From: Natronomonas pharaonis DSM 2160
GTDB lineage: Archaea > Halobacteriota > Halobacteria > Halobacteriales > Haloarculaceae
DNA: 64,000 nucleotides
Assembly (NCBI RefSeq): GCF_000026045.1
Contig: NC_007426.1
Location: forward strand, 744,001 to 808,000
Reading direction: 5' to 3'
Position 1 is the first letter of the stretch. The number at the start of each line of letters is the position of its first letter. The translations under genes and the position numbers were made by a program. This document shows positions 41,487-50,184 of the stretch, piece by piece. A model generated the notes under the pieces. That model was not told the DNA's origin. It made no database searches and was given only the letters and a program-made list of their open reading frames with translations.

Positions 41487-42653
41487 ATGGCGACTTTCGA
41501 GTGTACGGACTGCGGGACGGTCGACGACGACGTGCCGACGCGCTGTCCGGACTGTGCTGGCGTGTTGAATGCCGTCTACGACTATGACACTATTGACCTG
41601 ACGCAGGCGGCGCTTGCCGACCGGGACGGAACCTGGAAGCACCACGAACTGCTGCCGTTCGTCCCTGATGGCATCGGAGAGGGGACGACACCGCTGGTCG
41701 CGGCTCCGCGGCTCGCCGACGAGTTGGGCGTCGGACAGGTGTTCATCAAAAACGAAGCACACAACCCGACCGGCACCATCACCGACCGCGCCGCGGCGCT
41801 GGTAGCCGCAGCCGCAGAACGCGCCGACGCTGATACGCTTGCGCTGCCGACAACAGGCAACGGCGGCCAGTCGGCTGCCGCCTATGCCGCCCGCGCCGGA
41901 CTCCTCTCGCGGTCGTTCGTCCCGAGCCGTGCGAACTTCATCAACAAGGCGATGATAAACGTCCACGGCGGCGACATGCGCGTCGTCGAGGGACGCTACG
42001 ATGACGCCCGCGAGGCCTATCAGACAGCTCGCGAGGAGCTGCCGGCCGCCGACGAAGAGGCGTGGTTCCCGGCCGGCCCGTTCGACTCGCCGTTCCGCCA
42101 CGAGGGGCTCAAGCCCCTGTACTACGAACTCGTCGAGCAGCTCGACTGGACGGTCCCTGATGCCGTCGTCGCGCCGACCGGCCACGGCGAGGCCGTCGCC
42201 GGACTCTGGAAGGGGGCCCGCGAGTTCGAATCCGTCGGCCTCACCGAGTCGACACCGCGGCTCTATGCGGCCCAGCCGGACGGCTGTGCGCCCATCGTTG
42301 ACGCGCTCGACACCGATAGCGACCCCGAGCCGTGGTCGGTTCCCGATACAGTTGTCGGCTCGCTCGAAATCCCCGACCCTGCCGGCGGGCTGCCGGCCGT
42401 TGAGGCGGTCCGCGCCAGCGGCGGCGAGGGCGTCGCCGTCGACGACCAAGACCTACTCGACAGCGCCGCCACGGTCGCCCAACACGAGGGGCTCGAAGTT
42501 AGCATCGCTTGCGGAGCCGCCGCTGCGGGCGCGTGGGACCTCGCTGAGGAAGGTGCCTTTGACGCAGACGACACCGTCGTTTTGGTCAACACTGGCACCG
42601 GAAACAAGGACGCCGACATCGTCCGCAGCCGGCTGATGAGCCAAGGGATTTAA
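41487..42653 (+). CDS. Threonine synthase homologue lacking the PLP lysine
   Basis: 388 residues from the ATG at 41487. N-terminal zinc-ribbon-like ECTDCG...RCPDCAG, then GTTPLVAAPRLADELGVGQV and IKNEAHNPTGTITDRAA. In threonine synthases this reads N-P-T-G-S-F-K-D-R; here Thr99 replaces the Schiff-base lysine. The phosphate loop LPTTGNGGQSAAAYAARAG and APTGHGEAVAGLWKG are otherwise kept. Probably not a threonine synthase; may bind PLP without catalysis or have a new role. Confidence 0.87.
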   Translation: MATFECTDCGTVDDDVPTRCPDCAGVLNAVYDYDTIDLTQAALADRDGTWKHHELLPFVPDGIGEGTTPLVAAPRLADELGVGQVFIKNEAHNPTGTITDRAAALVAAAAERADADTLALPTTGNGGQSAAAYAARAGLLSRSFVPSRANFINKAMINVHGGDMRVVEGRYDDAREAYQTAREELPAADEEAWFPAGPFDSPFRHEGLKPLYYELVEQLDWTVPDAVVAPTGHGEAVAGLWKGAREFESVGLTESTPRLYAAQPDGCAPIVDALDTDSDPEPWSVPDTVVGSLEIPDPAGGLPAVEAVRASGGEGVAVDDQDLLDSAATVAQHEGLEVSIACGAAAAGAWDLAEEGAFDADDTVVLVNTGTGNKDADIVRSRLMSQGI

Positions 42654-42710
42654 ATAGCCTGCTACAGCGGCCCCGCAGAGCTTTTCCCCGCCACCTGACT
42701 ACCGCAGACA

Positions 42711-43361
42711 GTGTCGCTGCTGACGACGCTTTTGGCCGGCGTGCTGTTCGGGCTGGCGCTTGCCGCGCCGCCGGGGCCGATGAACGCCATCATCGCCGAG
42801 GAGTCAGTCCAGCGCGGCTGGACAGCCGGCTTCAGGGCTGGACTCGGTGCGATGGCCGCCGACGTGCTGTTTTTCGGACTGGCCGTCGTCGGACTCGTGG
42901 CTGTTGTCGACCGGTCGCCGACGCTCCAGCGCGGGCTGTTTCTGGTCGGCGGCCTCCTCATGTTGTATTTCGCCGTCGGCGCGGCTCGCAGCGCCGATGG
43001 ACAGTTCGACGGAACGACGCCCGACCGGAGCCGCGGCTTCTCGAAGACGTTTCTGCTGTCGCTGACCAATCCGTATCAGATTCTCTTTTGGCTCACCGCC
43101 GGCGTCGGGCTGTTGACACCGGGTGTCGTTGACGTGCTTGCCGCTGCAACCGAGCGGCTATCGGGGCTTGTCGTTGTCGAGACCGGCCACCCCGCGCTCG
43201 TCGCTGGTCTCTTCGGCGGTGTCGCGGCTTGGATACTCGTCTTTCCGGCGGCGCTTGTGGCCGCGCGGTCGAGAATCGATGTGCTTGCGCCGGCTATCGC
43301 CTATGGGAGCGCGGCCGTGTTGGGTGGGTTCGGACTCTACTTCCTCATTGCGGCATTTTGA
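42711..43361 (+). CDS. LysE-family translocator
   Basis: 216 residues from a GTG start. Six or so hydrophobic segments; the LysE/RhtB signature GVLFGLALAAPPGPMNAII at the N-terminus and FSKTFLLSLTNPYQILFW in the middle. Amino acid or small-metabolite exporter. Its stop is 2 bp from the tnpB remnant, so the element arrived just behind it. Confidence 0.88.
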   Translation: MSLLTTLLAGVLFGLALAAPPGPMNAIIAEESVQRGWTAGFRAGLGAMAADVLFFGLAVVGLVAVVDRSPTLQRGLFLVGGLLMLYFAVGAARSADGQFDGTTPDRSRGFSKTFLLSLTNPYQILFWLTAGVGLLTPGVVDVLAAATERLSGLVVVETGHPALVAGLFGGVAAWILVFPAALVAARSRIDVLAPAIAYGSAAVLGGFGLYFLIAAF

Positions 43362-43362
43362 G

Positions 43363-43505
43363 CTACCCACCCGTAAACGGGTGGGATTCAGCGTGGACTC
43401 CCGTTCTGGCCGACACGTCGGCAGGTGATTCATACTCACCATTCACGTTCAGCGTCCCGCTGTTCAAGCGCACGCCAAGGGTGCACGTGGTATTGCGCCT
43501 GCTCC
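43363..43505 (-). mobile_element. Right-end remnant of an IS200/IS605 (IS1341-type) element
   Basis: The minus strand encodes only the C-terminus of a TnpB protein, [19 protein letters not shown]...[10 protein letters not shown], ending in TAG at 43363-43365. Directly next to the stop is the hairpin CCCACCCG-TAAA-CGGGTGGG (43366-43385), the kind of subterminal hairpin found at the right end of such elements. The rest of tnpB is missing. May be a palindrome-associated (PATE-like) non-autonomous copy. Confidence 0.75.
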
Positions 43506-43507
43506 AC

Positions 43508-44206
43508 CTACAATTCGGCCGCGGCTCCGTCCTCGGGGTCCATCCCGGCGACCTCGCCTTCGAGCCATTCTTTGAACCAGCGGACGCGCTTGATGCGCTG
43601 ATGGGCGATGCTCTGGGCCGTGTCGCTCCGGACCCGAGCGATGGCGTCTTCGCCGCGTTCGAGGACGCGGCCGACCATCTCGTTTGCGTCCATGTGGGTG
43701 CGGGCCTCATAGCCCATCCGGAGCAACATGAGCATCGTTCCGTTTGCGCCGACCTTGTCGAGGAGGTCCGCCTCCATGAGACATTGCGTCTCCAGCGGCA
43801 TGGTATCGAGGTCTCCCTCGTAGGAGTGGTCGGCGACCGCCGCACAGACCTGGTCGATGAACGACTCCGGGTAGTCGGTCCGCGAACGGAGGTACTCGCG
43901 GGCAACGCGAGCGCCGGCCTCGGCGTGGACGTCCTGTTCGGCTTCCAGTTTGGCGATGTCATGAAACAGGGCGGCGACCCGCGTCACATCGACGTTGGCT
44001 CCCTCCTCGGCGGCGATTTTCGACGCCAGCTCGGTCACGTTGAGGATGTGGTTGAACCGGTATTCGGCCGAGTGCCACGGGTACCACCGCATTCGGCCCC
44101 CTTCGTCTTCGCTTTCGACACTGGCGGCGAGGTAATCGCGGACGAACCGCTTCATCTCCTCGAACTCCTCGTCGGAGACGGGCGATTCCCTTATTTCGAC
44201 ACCCAT
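43508..44206 (-). CDS. HD-domain phosphohydrolase-like protein
   Basis: 232 residues. [20 protein letters not shown] (first His), [15 protein letters not shown] (HD pair) and [10 protein letters not shown] with a later Asp ([10 protein letters not shown]) make up the metal site of the HD superfamily. Substrates are usually nucleotides or cyclic nucleotides. The 3' end abuts the tnpB remnant. Confidence 0.9.
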   Translation of the reverse strand: MGVEIRESPVSDEEFEEMKRFVRDYLAASVESEDEGGRMRWYPWHSAEYRFNHILNVTELASKIAAEEGANVDVTRVAALFHDIAKLEAEQDVHAEAGARVAREYLRSRTDYPESFIDQVCAAVADHSYEGDLDTMPLETQCLMEADLLDKVGANGTMLMLLRMGYEARTHMDANEMVGRVLERGEDAIARVRSDTAQSIAHQRIKRVRWFKEWLEGEVAGMDPEDGAAAEL

Positions 44207-44497
44207 GAACCACCCTCCGGGCCGAAAGAAGCGTACGTATCGGTCATCTTATCCACAAAAAGGTTAGTTCGACTCTTTAGATTTACGACAGCGCCATCTC
44301 CTGCTTTTTTGAACCGCACTCGGCACGTATTCTCGCCGTCTGCGTGTGTTTCGTGTCGTCTCTGTGGCGTCGCTGGTCGTTCGATGTGGGCAGGTGCGGC
44401 TGGTCGTCCACGGGACGGGACACGCAGACGGACCGCTGGATAAACATCGTCGGAATCGGCGTCCGGTTTTATGGTGCCGGCAATCGAAGCCTCTAGC
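44207..44497. other. Divergent intergenic region between HD and GNAT genes
   Basis: No convincing gene. Contains CTTATCCACAAAAAGG near 44249-44264 upstream of the HD gene, a motif similar to one at 45277-45293 upstream of the PAS kinase. A GTTTTATG box at 44465-44472 precedes the acetyltransferase start by about 26 bp. Confidence 0.45.
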
Positions 44498-45220
44498 ATG
44501 GAGATACGTGAAGCCACAGCAGACGACGGCCCGGCGGTACGGTCAGTCACGCTCCGGTCGATGGAAGCCTCCTACTCGCTCAGTCCGAGCACGATAGAAA
44601 GCGCCATCCAGCAGTGGTACGGGGTCGACAACTTCGCCGAGAAGCTCAACGACGACGAGGTGCTCCTGCTCGTCGCCGAAAAAGACGGGGAACCAGTCGC
44701 TTTCTCGGAGAGCGCTCTCGTCGATGACCGGGGAGACATCCACTGGATTCACGTCGCCGCGATGCACCGCGGGGAAGGAATCGGGCAGGCAATGTACGAG
44801 GAAACCCGGAGCCAGCTCGAAGACGCCGGCGCCGAAACGATTCGTGGCCTCGTGCTCTCGATGAACACAGAAGGGAACCGGTTCTGGGAGAACCGTGGCC
44901 TCCAGAAGGCGGGGGAGGGGACTGTCGAAATTGACGGGACCGCATTCGTCGAGAATATTTATGTCGACGAAGACGCCGTCGAACTCCAGCCTGTCGTCGT
45001 CGACGGCCAAGAGCTCTACATCGACCGCAACGATTCCAGCCGCGGCTCGTCGGGGCCGTTCTACACGGTCTACACGGACGAAGAGGGAGAAAACCACCAC
45101 AGCTACTACTGTGGGTCCTGTGAGTCACTCGTCACGTCGATGGACACGATGGGGCGGCTCTCCTGTGAGGAATGTGGCAACCAGTTGAAGCCGACTCGCT
45201 GGGACGCCGCCTACATGTAA
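44498..45220 (+). CDS. GNAT acetyltransferase with C-terminal zinc-ribbon domain
   Basis: 240 residues from the ATG at 44498. GNAT fold in residues 1-155: IREATADDGPAVRSVTLRS, IHWIHVAAMHRGEGIGQAMY (acetyl-CoA loop) and LSMNTEGNRFWENRGLQ. From about 160 a second domain (FYTVYTDEEGENHHSYYCGS, then CESLVTS, SCEECGNQLKPTRWDAAY) has two CxxC pairs, as in DUF5816. Acyl acceptor unknown. Confidence 0.9.
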   Translation: MEIREATADDGPAVRSVTLRSMEASYSLSPSTIESAIQQWYGVDNFAEKLNDDEVLLLVAEKDGEPVAFSESALVDDRGDIHWIHVAAMHRGEGIGQAMYEETRSQLEDAGAETIRGLVLSMNTEGNRFWENRGLQKAGEGTVEIDGTAFVENIYVDEDAVELQPVVVDGQELYIDRNDSSRGSSGPFYTVYTDEEGENHHSYYCGSCESLVTSMDTMGRLSCEECGNQLKPTRWDAAYM

Positions 45221-45340
45221 CCCCCTTGGTGGCCGCACGAGCGAACGAACACGGTAGAAATGGCGCAATCTTTTTGCTTTTATCCACCCAAAAGGTGCAA
45301 CATCCGGTATCATTAACGTCCCACCCCCGAACTGTTTTGT

Positions 45341-46405
45341 ATGGATTCCGCCGAGTCGCCGACGCCACGCGACGGCGACGGCAACAGGTGGCAACACCTG
45401 ATAGAACACATTCAGGATGCGGTCGTCGAGTTCGAACTCGTTGACGACGAACCGATTGTCCGTGATGTCAACCGCGCGTTCGTCGACGTATTCGGCTACG
45501 AGCGCTCGACAGTGCTCGATGCACCGCTGAACAACTACATCGTCCCGGAATGGCTCGATGAAGAGGCGTCCTCGCTCGACGAGGAGACGGCGTCCGGCAA
45601 TGTCAACTATCGCCGCGTTCGCCGGCAGACCGCCGACGGACTCCGGGAGTTTCTCTACCGCGGTATCCCGCTTGTCAATGCAACGGACCGCATTGACGGC
45701 TTCGCCGTCTACACTGACCTCACCGACATCGTCCAACAGGAGCGGCGGCTGCAAGTGCTCAACCGCATTCTCCGTCACAACCTCCGGAACCGGACGACGG
45801 CCATCGCGGGGAACACCGCACGGCTGCTGGAACAGCTCGACGAACAGTCTGAAACCTCAACCCGGACCGCCGCGACCATCGAACGCGAGGTCGAGGCGCT
45901 CCGACATCTCGCCGACGAGGCGGGGCGCATCGAGCAGCTAACCGGCTCCGAGGACGGCGAACAGTCCGAGGTCGACGTGGTACCGTTCCTCCGCGGCTGC
46001 GTCGCAGAATACACCGAACGATATCCAGCGTCCGACTTCGAGACCGACCTGCCGCCGACGGCGATGGTGAAAGCTTCCCACGGCCTTCGCGCAGCGGTCG
46101 AGAGTCTACTAGAAAATGCGGTCGAGCACAACCCCGACCCCAAACCGCGGGTCAACGTCGCCGTCAACAACGGGGCCGTCGACGGCTGGACCGACATCCG
46201 CATCGAGGACGACGGCCCGCGGATTCCGGAACGCGAGCGCCGCCTCGTCGCCGGCGATGCCGACATCACGCCCCTCCACCACGGACAGGGAATCGGACTG
46301 TGGCTCGCCAAGTGGACGACGGAACGGTTCGGCGGCGAACTCGCATTCGAGACAAGCGAGTGGGGCGGCAACAGCGTCCGGCTCCGGTTCCGTAGCGCGG
46401 ACTGA
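45341..46405 (+). CDS. PAS-domain sensor histidine kinase
   Basis: 354 residues. One PAS domain (about 20-130: IEHIQDAVVEFELVDDEPI, VNRAFVDVFGYE), then a kinase helix with RILRHNLRNRTTAIAGN as phospho-acceptor, and an HATPase domain: SLLENAVEHNPDP, EDDGPRIP, GQGIGLWLAKW. Soluble. A CATTAACG box about 25 bp upstream; the motif TTTTATCCACCCAAAAGG lies about 47-63 bp before the start. No response regulator nearby. Confidence 0.92.
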   Translation: MDSAESPTPRDGDGNRWQHLIEHIQDAVVEFELVDDEPIVRDVNRAFVDVFGYERSTVLDAPLNNYIVPEWLDEEASSLDEETASGNVNYRRVRRQTADGLREFLYRGIPLVNATDRIDGFAVYTDLTDIVQQERRLQVLNRILRHNLRNRTTAIAGNTARLLEQLDEQSETSTRTAATIEREVEALRHLADEAGRIEQLTGSEDGEQSEVDVVPFLRGCVAEYTERYPASDFETDLPPTAMVKASHGLRAAVESLLENAVEHNPDPKPRVNVAVNNGAVDGWTDIRIEDDGPRIPERERRLVAGDADITPLHHGQGIGLWLAKWTTERFGGELAFETSEWGGNSVRLRFRSAD

Positions 46406-46422
46406 AACTGCCGGCTTGCCGA

Positions 46423-47994
46423 TTATTTGACTGCGAGGTACGGCGGCGATTCGAGCGGTTCGACGGGAACTGGCTGGTCGTCGTTGTGTTGGAACCGCCA
46501 ATCGCCCTTTCGCCGGGAGAGTTGGAGAGTCTGGTCGGCCGCCCCAACGTAGAACGCGCCGAACTGGTCGTCGACGGTTGCGGTGTCGATGACGTTGAGC
46601 ACCGTGTCGGTTTCTTCGAGAACGCTTCCGTCGTTCTCATACCGGGCCTTGCGGGCCGCGGCCTCGCCGAGTACCTCGATTTCGCCGGCGATGTTGCCAA
46701 CGACGAACAGCGGTTCGGACCGGCGCTCGTCGGTCGTCCGGTTGACCTCACCGAGCGACTCGGCACCGAGGTCGAAGACGTTCCGCGAGTCACCCCAGCC
46801 GCCGAAGGCATCGAGGACGAACAGCCGGTCCTCTCGCAACTCGGTTTCGAGCGTGCGGCCGACCGACGAGAGCGCAGTCGACAGCGTTTCCCGGTCAAGG
46901 GTTGCCGTCGGCGTCAGCGAAACCGCTCGTCCCGATTCGAGGGCAGCGGCGCACAACTGTGCGATGAGGCCATCAGCCGCGCCATCATCGTGCTCGAGCA
47001 CGAGCCGGCCGCCGTCGACGAGCCCGCCGTCACAGGCCGCATCGAGGTCGTTGACGCCGGTCGACAGCTGTCGGCCGGTCCCGGCCGTCCCTGTCGCCGC
47101 AGCCGCCGAGAGTGCGTCGCCGATTTCTGCCAGCATATCCGTCTGGTCGGTCCGAGCGTCGCGAATCGAGTGGACATCGCCTTCGATGGCGTCGGCCCGC
47201 TCGGCGAGTGTCTCGGCACGGTGGGCGACCGACTCGCTGGTCTGTGCTTGGTCGTCCGTTACCGCCGAAACGGATTCGATACCGTCTGCGGCGGCCTCGA
47301 CGGTTTCGGTCACGGCGTCGAGGCTCTGCATCGTCGTCTCGACCTGCTCGGCACCGTTGTCGATTTCCACAATGGCTTCGTCCAGCTGTTCGACGGTGCG
47401 GTCTGTCGCCTCCCGAACTTCTTCGAGAACGGTCTCGATTTCGCCGGCCTGCGATTGGGCCTCCTCGGCGAGGTTCTTTACCTCCTCGGCGACGACGGCG
47501 AAGCCGTCGCCCTCCTCGCCGGCTCGGGCGGCCTCGATGGACGCATTTAGCGCCAGCAGGTTCGTCTGCTCGGCGATACGGTCGATGCCGGAGAGCGCTT
47601 CCTCGATGCGGTCGATTTTCTCGACGAGCCGTTCGACCTCCTCGCCGGCCTCCGTTCCGGCTGCGCGTACGTCTTCCATGACGCCGATGGCTTCCTGTGC
47701 GGCCTCTCGGCCGTCGGCGGTCCGGTCTGCAGCCTCCTCGGCTTGGTCGCTGACCTCGTCAGCTGTTGAGGCGACCTCTTCGATTGATGCGGAGAGGTCA
47801 CCGATTTCGTCGACGACACTTTCAGCCTCGGCGGCCTGCTTTTCGGTTCTGTCAACGATATCGCCAAGTTCTGCATCGACAGTCTCTGAGGCCGTCCGGA
47901 CGACATCCAGCGCCCCCTCAGCGTTTGCTATCATCTGGTCGTCGACGACGACGCCGTCGTCCTCCGCATCGACACCCGGTTCGAGGCTGCTCAT
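46423..47994 (-). CDS. Soluble methyl-accepting transducer fused to a degenerate KaiC/RecA-like domain
   Basis: 523 residues, no membrane helix. About 20-300 is the transducer coiled coil, with signalling tip [20 protein letters not shown] and [15 protein letters not shown]. From about 315: [20 protein letters not shown] resembles the KaiC/RadA opening, but where a P-loop GxxGxGKT should follow, the sequence is [10 protein letters not shown], so ATP binding is probably lost. [20 protein letters not shown] follows. Likely a cytosolic sensor feeding CheA. Faces the second transducer across 309 bp. Confidence 0.88.
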   Translation of the reverse strand: MSSLEPGVDAEDDGVVVDDQMIANAEGALDVVRTASETVDAELGDIVDRTEKQAAEAESVVDEIGDLSASIEEVASTADEVSDQAEEAADRTADGREAAQEAIGVMEDVRAAGTEAGEEVERLVEKIDRIEEALSGIDRIAEQTNLLALNASIEAARAGEEGDGFAVVAEEVKNLAEEAQSQAGEIETVLEEVREATDRTVEQLDEAIVEIDNGAEQVETTMQSLDAVTETVEAAADGIESVSAVTDDQAQTSESVAHRAETLAERADAIEGDVHSIRDARTDQTDMLAEIGDALSAAAATGTAGTGRQLSTGVNDLDAACDGGLVDGGRLVLEHDDGAADGLIAQLCAAALESGRAVSLTPTATLDRETLSTALSSVGRTLETELREDRLFVLDAFGGWGDSRNVFDLGAESLGEVNRTTDERRSEPLFVVGNIAGEIEVLGEAAARKARYENDGSVLEETDTVLNVIDTATVDDQFGAFYVGAADQTLQLSRRKGDWRFQHNDDQPVPVEPLESPPYLAVK

Positions 47995-48303
47995 CGGCCG
48001 CCCCCGTCTGAATTTTTAATCATTTTTGCATTGATTTGCGCGAACTGGTTGGGTTCAGTGTCCAAAAATCGAGTGTAAGAACACATCTGTTTTCGTTAAG
48101 CCACTCTTGTGGCAAGTGTATAAGACTGGACTAACGGACAATATATGTCGATATCCTGCTCGGGTTGATCCGTTTCGACATTCGGGAAAACTTGGGTATA
48201 GTTGTTTATTTCCAAGTTCATAGCCGGATGAGTACCCTACTGCTCAGTTTCACGAACTGAGACGACCCCGTTAGTTTAGGTAGCTACTTCTAAATCGTCA
48301 CGT
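47995..48303. other. 309-bp divergent region between two transducer genes
   Basis: No gene seen. AT-richer than the surroundings, with an inverted repeat CTCAGTT-TCACG-AACTGAG at 48243-48261 and a GTTTAGG box at 48271-48277, about 27-33 bp before the ATG of the plus-strand transducer. Confidence 0.5.
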
Positions 48304-50127
48304 ATGAGCAGCGCTACCGGAGTAAGACGTTGGGCCGGCGATATCGCGGCCGCGTACAAGCGGCTCCTGTGGGGGATGATGCGTGTCCTGAATATTGACG
48401 ACTCGATGTGGCGGAAGATTATGGTCGCTGTCGGCCTCCAGTTCGGCGCGGGTGTCGCCCTCGTTGCGACGATGCTGCTACTTGACGGGACGGTCGCGAC
48501 CGCCGTTGGTCTCACCGTCTTCGTGCTTGCCGCCATCGCCTTCTTCAACACAGCCCTTATCGCCCGTGACGACCTCCTCCAACCGCTCGATGAGATACGA
48601 TTGAGCGCCGAGGAGATATCGGCCGGGTCGTTGACGACTGACCCGCCGCACATCGAACAAGACGACGAGGTCGGCTCGCTCGCTACTTCCTTTGAGCGGA
48701 TGCACGATACCCTCCAAACGACTGCCAAACAGGCTGATGCTCTCGCAAACGAGGAGTTCGATGACCCGGTCCTCGACGAGGAGGTCCCCGGCGCGTTCGG
48801 GGATTCGCTCGACCGGATGGCGGAAAATCTCTCGGTGGCTATCGCCGACCTCGAAGCCCGGTCGGCCCGCCTGACTGAACTCGTCGACGAGTTTGAGGCG
48901 GCCTGCGACCGTGCCAGCGACGGCGACCTCACGGTGCGGCTCTCCGATGAGGAGGTCGACGACCGCTTTGCCGATGTCGTCGACTCGTACAACCAACAAC
49001 TCGACGCGTTCGATGAAGCCATCGCCCGTGCCAAGCCGTTCGCCGGTGATGTCGCAGACGCCAGCGAGAGCGCACGTACGGAGGTTTCCGAAGTCAGCCA
49101 GATGAGCGCCGAAAACGCCGCCCGCGTTGAGGACATCGCCGACGACGCCGGCCGACAGTCGGAAATGCTCGCGTCGCTTTCCAACGAGGCCGAGAAGCTT
49201 TCGGCCACCATCGAAGAAATCGCGGCTTCCTCAAACGAGCTTTCGACTATCGCTTCCGAGACCGCGACCAGCGCCGCCGACGGCGCGGCGGCGGCCGAAG
49301 ACGCCACTGAGGAACTCCACGCTGCCGCCGACATCGCCCACGAGGCCGACGACGCTGTAACCCGACTCGTCGAGCAGACCGACGAAATCAAGGAGATAGT
49401 CGCCTTCATCGACGAGGTCGCCACGCAAACGGACCTCCTCGCGGTCAACGCGTCCATTGAGGCTGCCAGAGCCGAGACCGATACCGCCGGCTTCGAGGTC
49501 GTCGCTCAGGAGGTCAAATCACTGGCGGAGGAGACACACGAATCGGCCGGCGAAATCGAGGGGCTCATCGAGAACATCGAGGCCGAAACCCACGAGGTTG
49601 CCGATGGCGTCCATCGTCTCACCGAACACATCGAGGATGCCGTCGACACCGTCGAAGAGTCGACCGAGGAGTTCAACCAGATTGCGAACGACACCGCCCA
49701 GGTCGACAGCAGCGCAACCGAAATCAGCACGGCAACTGACCAGCAGGCGGAGGTCGCAAATCAGGTGCTGGCGACGGTCGAGGACCTCGCCGAGATAGGC
49801 GACTCGACGGCCGAACGCGCCGAGAACGTCGCAGACCGTGCGACGGACGGCAGCGAGCGGCTCGAAGACGCAACCGATGCGGTCGCGGAACTGGCATTGC
49901 AGGCCGACTCACTCGCCGGCGAGCTGGAGACGTTCGAGGTCGCAGCCGCAGTTGACGATGCTGACGACTCGGAAACAGACGCCGACGACGAGACGGACGT
50001 GGCAGACGGCGAGTCGCAGCCGACGGCCGATGCTGCTACTGAGGACGGCCAGCAACCATCGACTGAAGACGGCCAGCAGCCGTCGGCCGAAGACGGCCAG
50101 CAGCCGACCCCGCAGCCAACCGACTGA
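48304..50127 (+). CDS. Two-helix membrane chemotaxis transducer without a periplasmic sensor domain
   Basis: 607 residues. Two hydrophobic segments close together (about 38-60 and 63-80, VAVGLQFGAGVALVATMLLL and TAVGLTVFVLAAIAFF) leave almost no outer loop. HAMP-like segments follow (LDEIRLSAEEISAGSL) and the signalling tip [21 protein letters not shown]-terminal tail of three near-identical EDGQQPS[TA] repeats. Such layout fits sensing of membrane energy state or a membrane partner, as in rhodopsin transducers, but no rhodopsin gene is nearby. Confidence 0.92.
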   Translation: MSSATGVRRWAGDIAAAYKRLLWGMMRVLNIDDSMWRKIMVAVGLQFGAGVALVATMLLLDGTVATAVGLTVFVLAAIAFFNTALIARDDLLQPLDEIRLSAEEISAGSLTTDPPHIEQDDEVGSLATSFERMHDTLQTTAKQADALANEEFDDPVLDEEVPGAFGDSLDRMAENLSVAIADLEARSARLTELVDEFEAACDRASDGDLTVRLSDEEVDDRFADVVDSYNQQLDAFDEAIARAKPFAGDVADASESARTEVSEVSQMSAENAARVEDIADDAGRQSEMLASLSNEAEKLSATIEEIAASSNELSTIASETATSAADGAAAAEDATEELHAAADIAHEADDAVTRLVEQTDEIKEIVAFIDEVATQTDLLAVNASIEAARAETDTAGFEVVAQEVKSLAEETHESAGEIEGLIENIEAETHEVADGVHRLTEHIEDAVDTVEESTEEFNQIANDTAQVDSSATEISTATDQQAEVANQVLATVEDLAEIGDSTAERAENVADRATDGSERLEDATDAVAELALQADSLAGELETFEVAAAVDDADDSETDADDETDVADGESQPTADAATEDGQQPSTEDGQQPSAEDGQQPTPQPTD

Positions 50128-50184
50128 TACGGCCGTCTCGCCGAAGCCGGAACCCTTGTTAGCGGCCGCCCCTCTGTATCGACA

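Noticed and set aside
41364..42449. 362-codon upstream extension of the FAD oxidoreductase frame
   Set aside because: Antisense to the threonine synthase homologue; the Rossmann motif begins right at the ATG at 41363.
43508..43962. Extension of the tnpB remnant into the HD-domain gene
   Set aside because: The open frame continues, but there the sequence is an alternative frame of the HD gene; only about the last 45 codons look like TnpB.
43229..44443. 404-codon plus-strand open frame
   Set aside because: Crosses the end of the LysE gene, the tnpB remnant and the antisense of the HD gene; not a real coding region.
44191..44550. 119-codon minus-strand frame between the HD and acetyltransferase genes
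   Set aside because: Basic, low-complexity translation, overlaps both neighbouring starts and promoters.
48304..50127. Assignment as a sensory rhodopsin II transducer (HtrII)
   Set aside because: The two-helix layout fits, but the sequence differs from the known N. pharaonis HtrII and no rhodopsin gene is adjacent.
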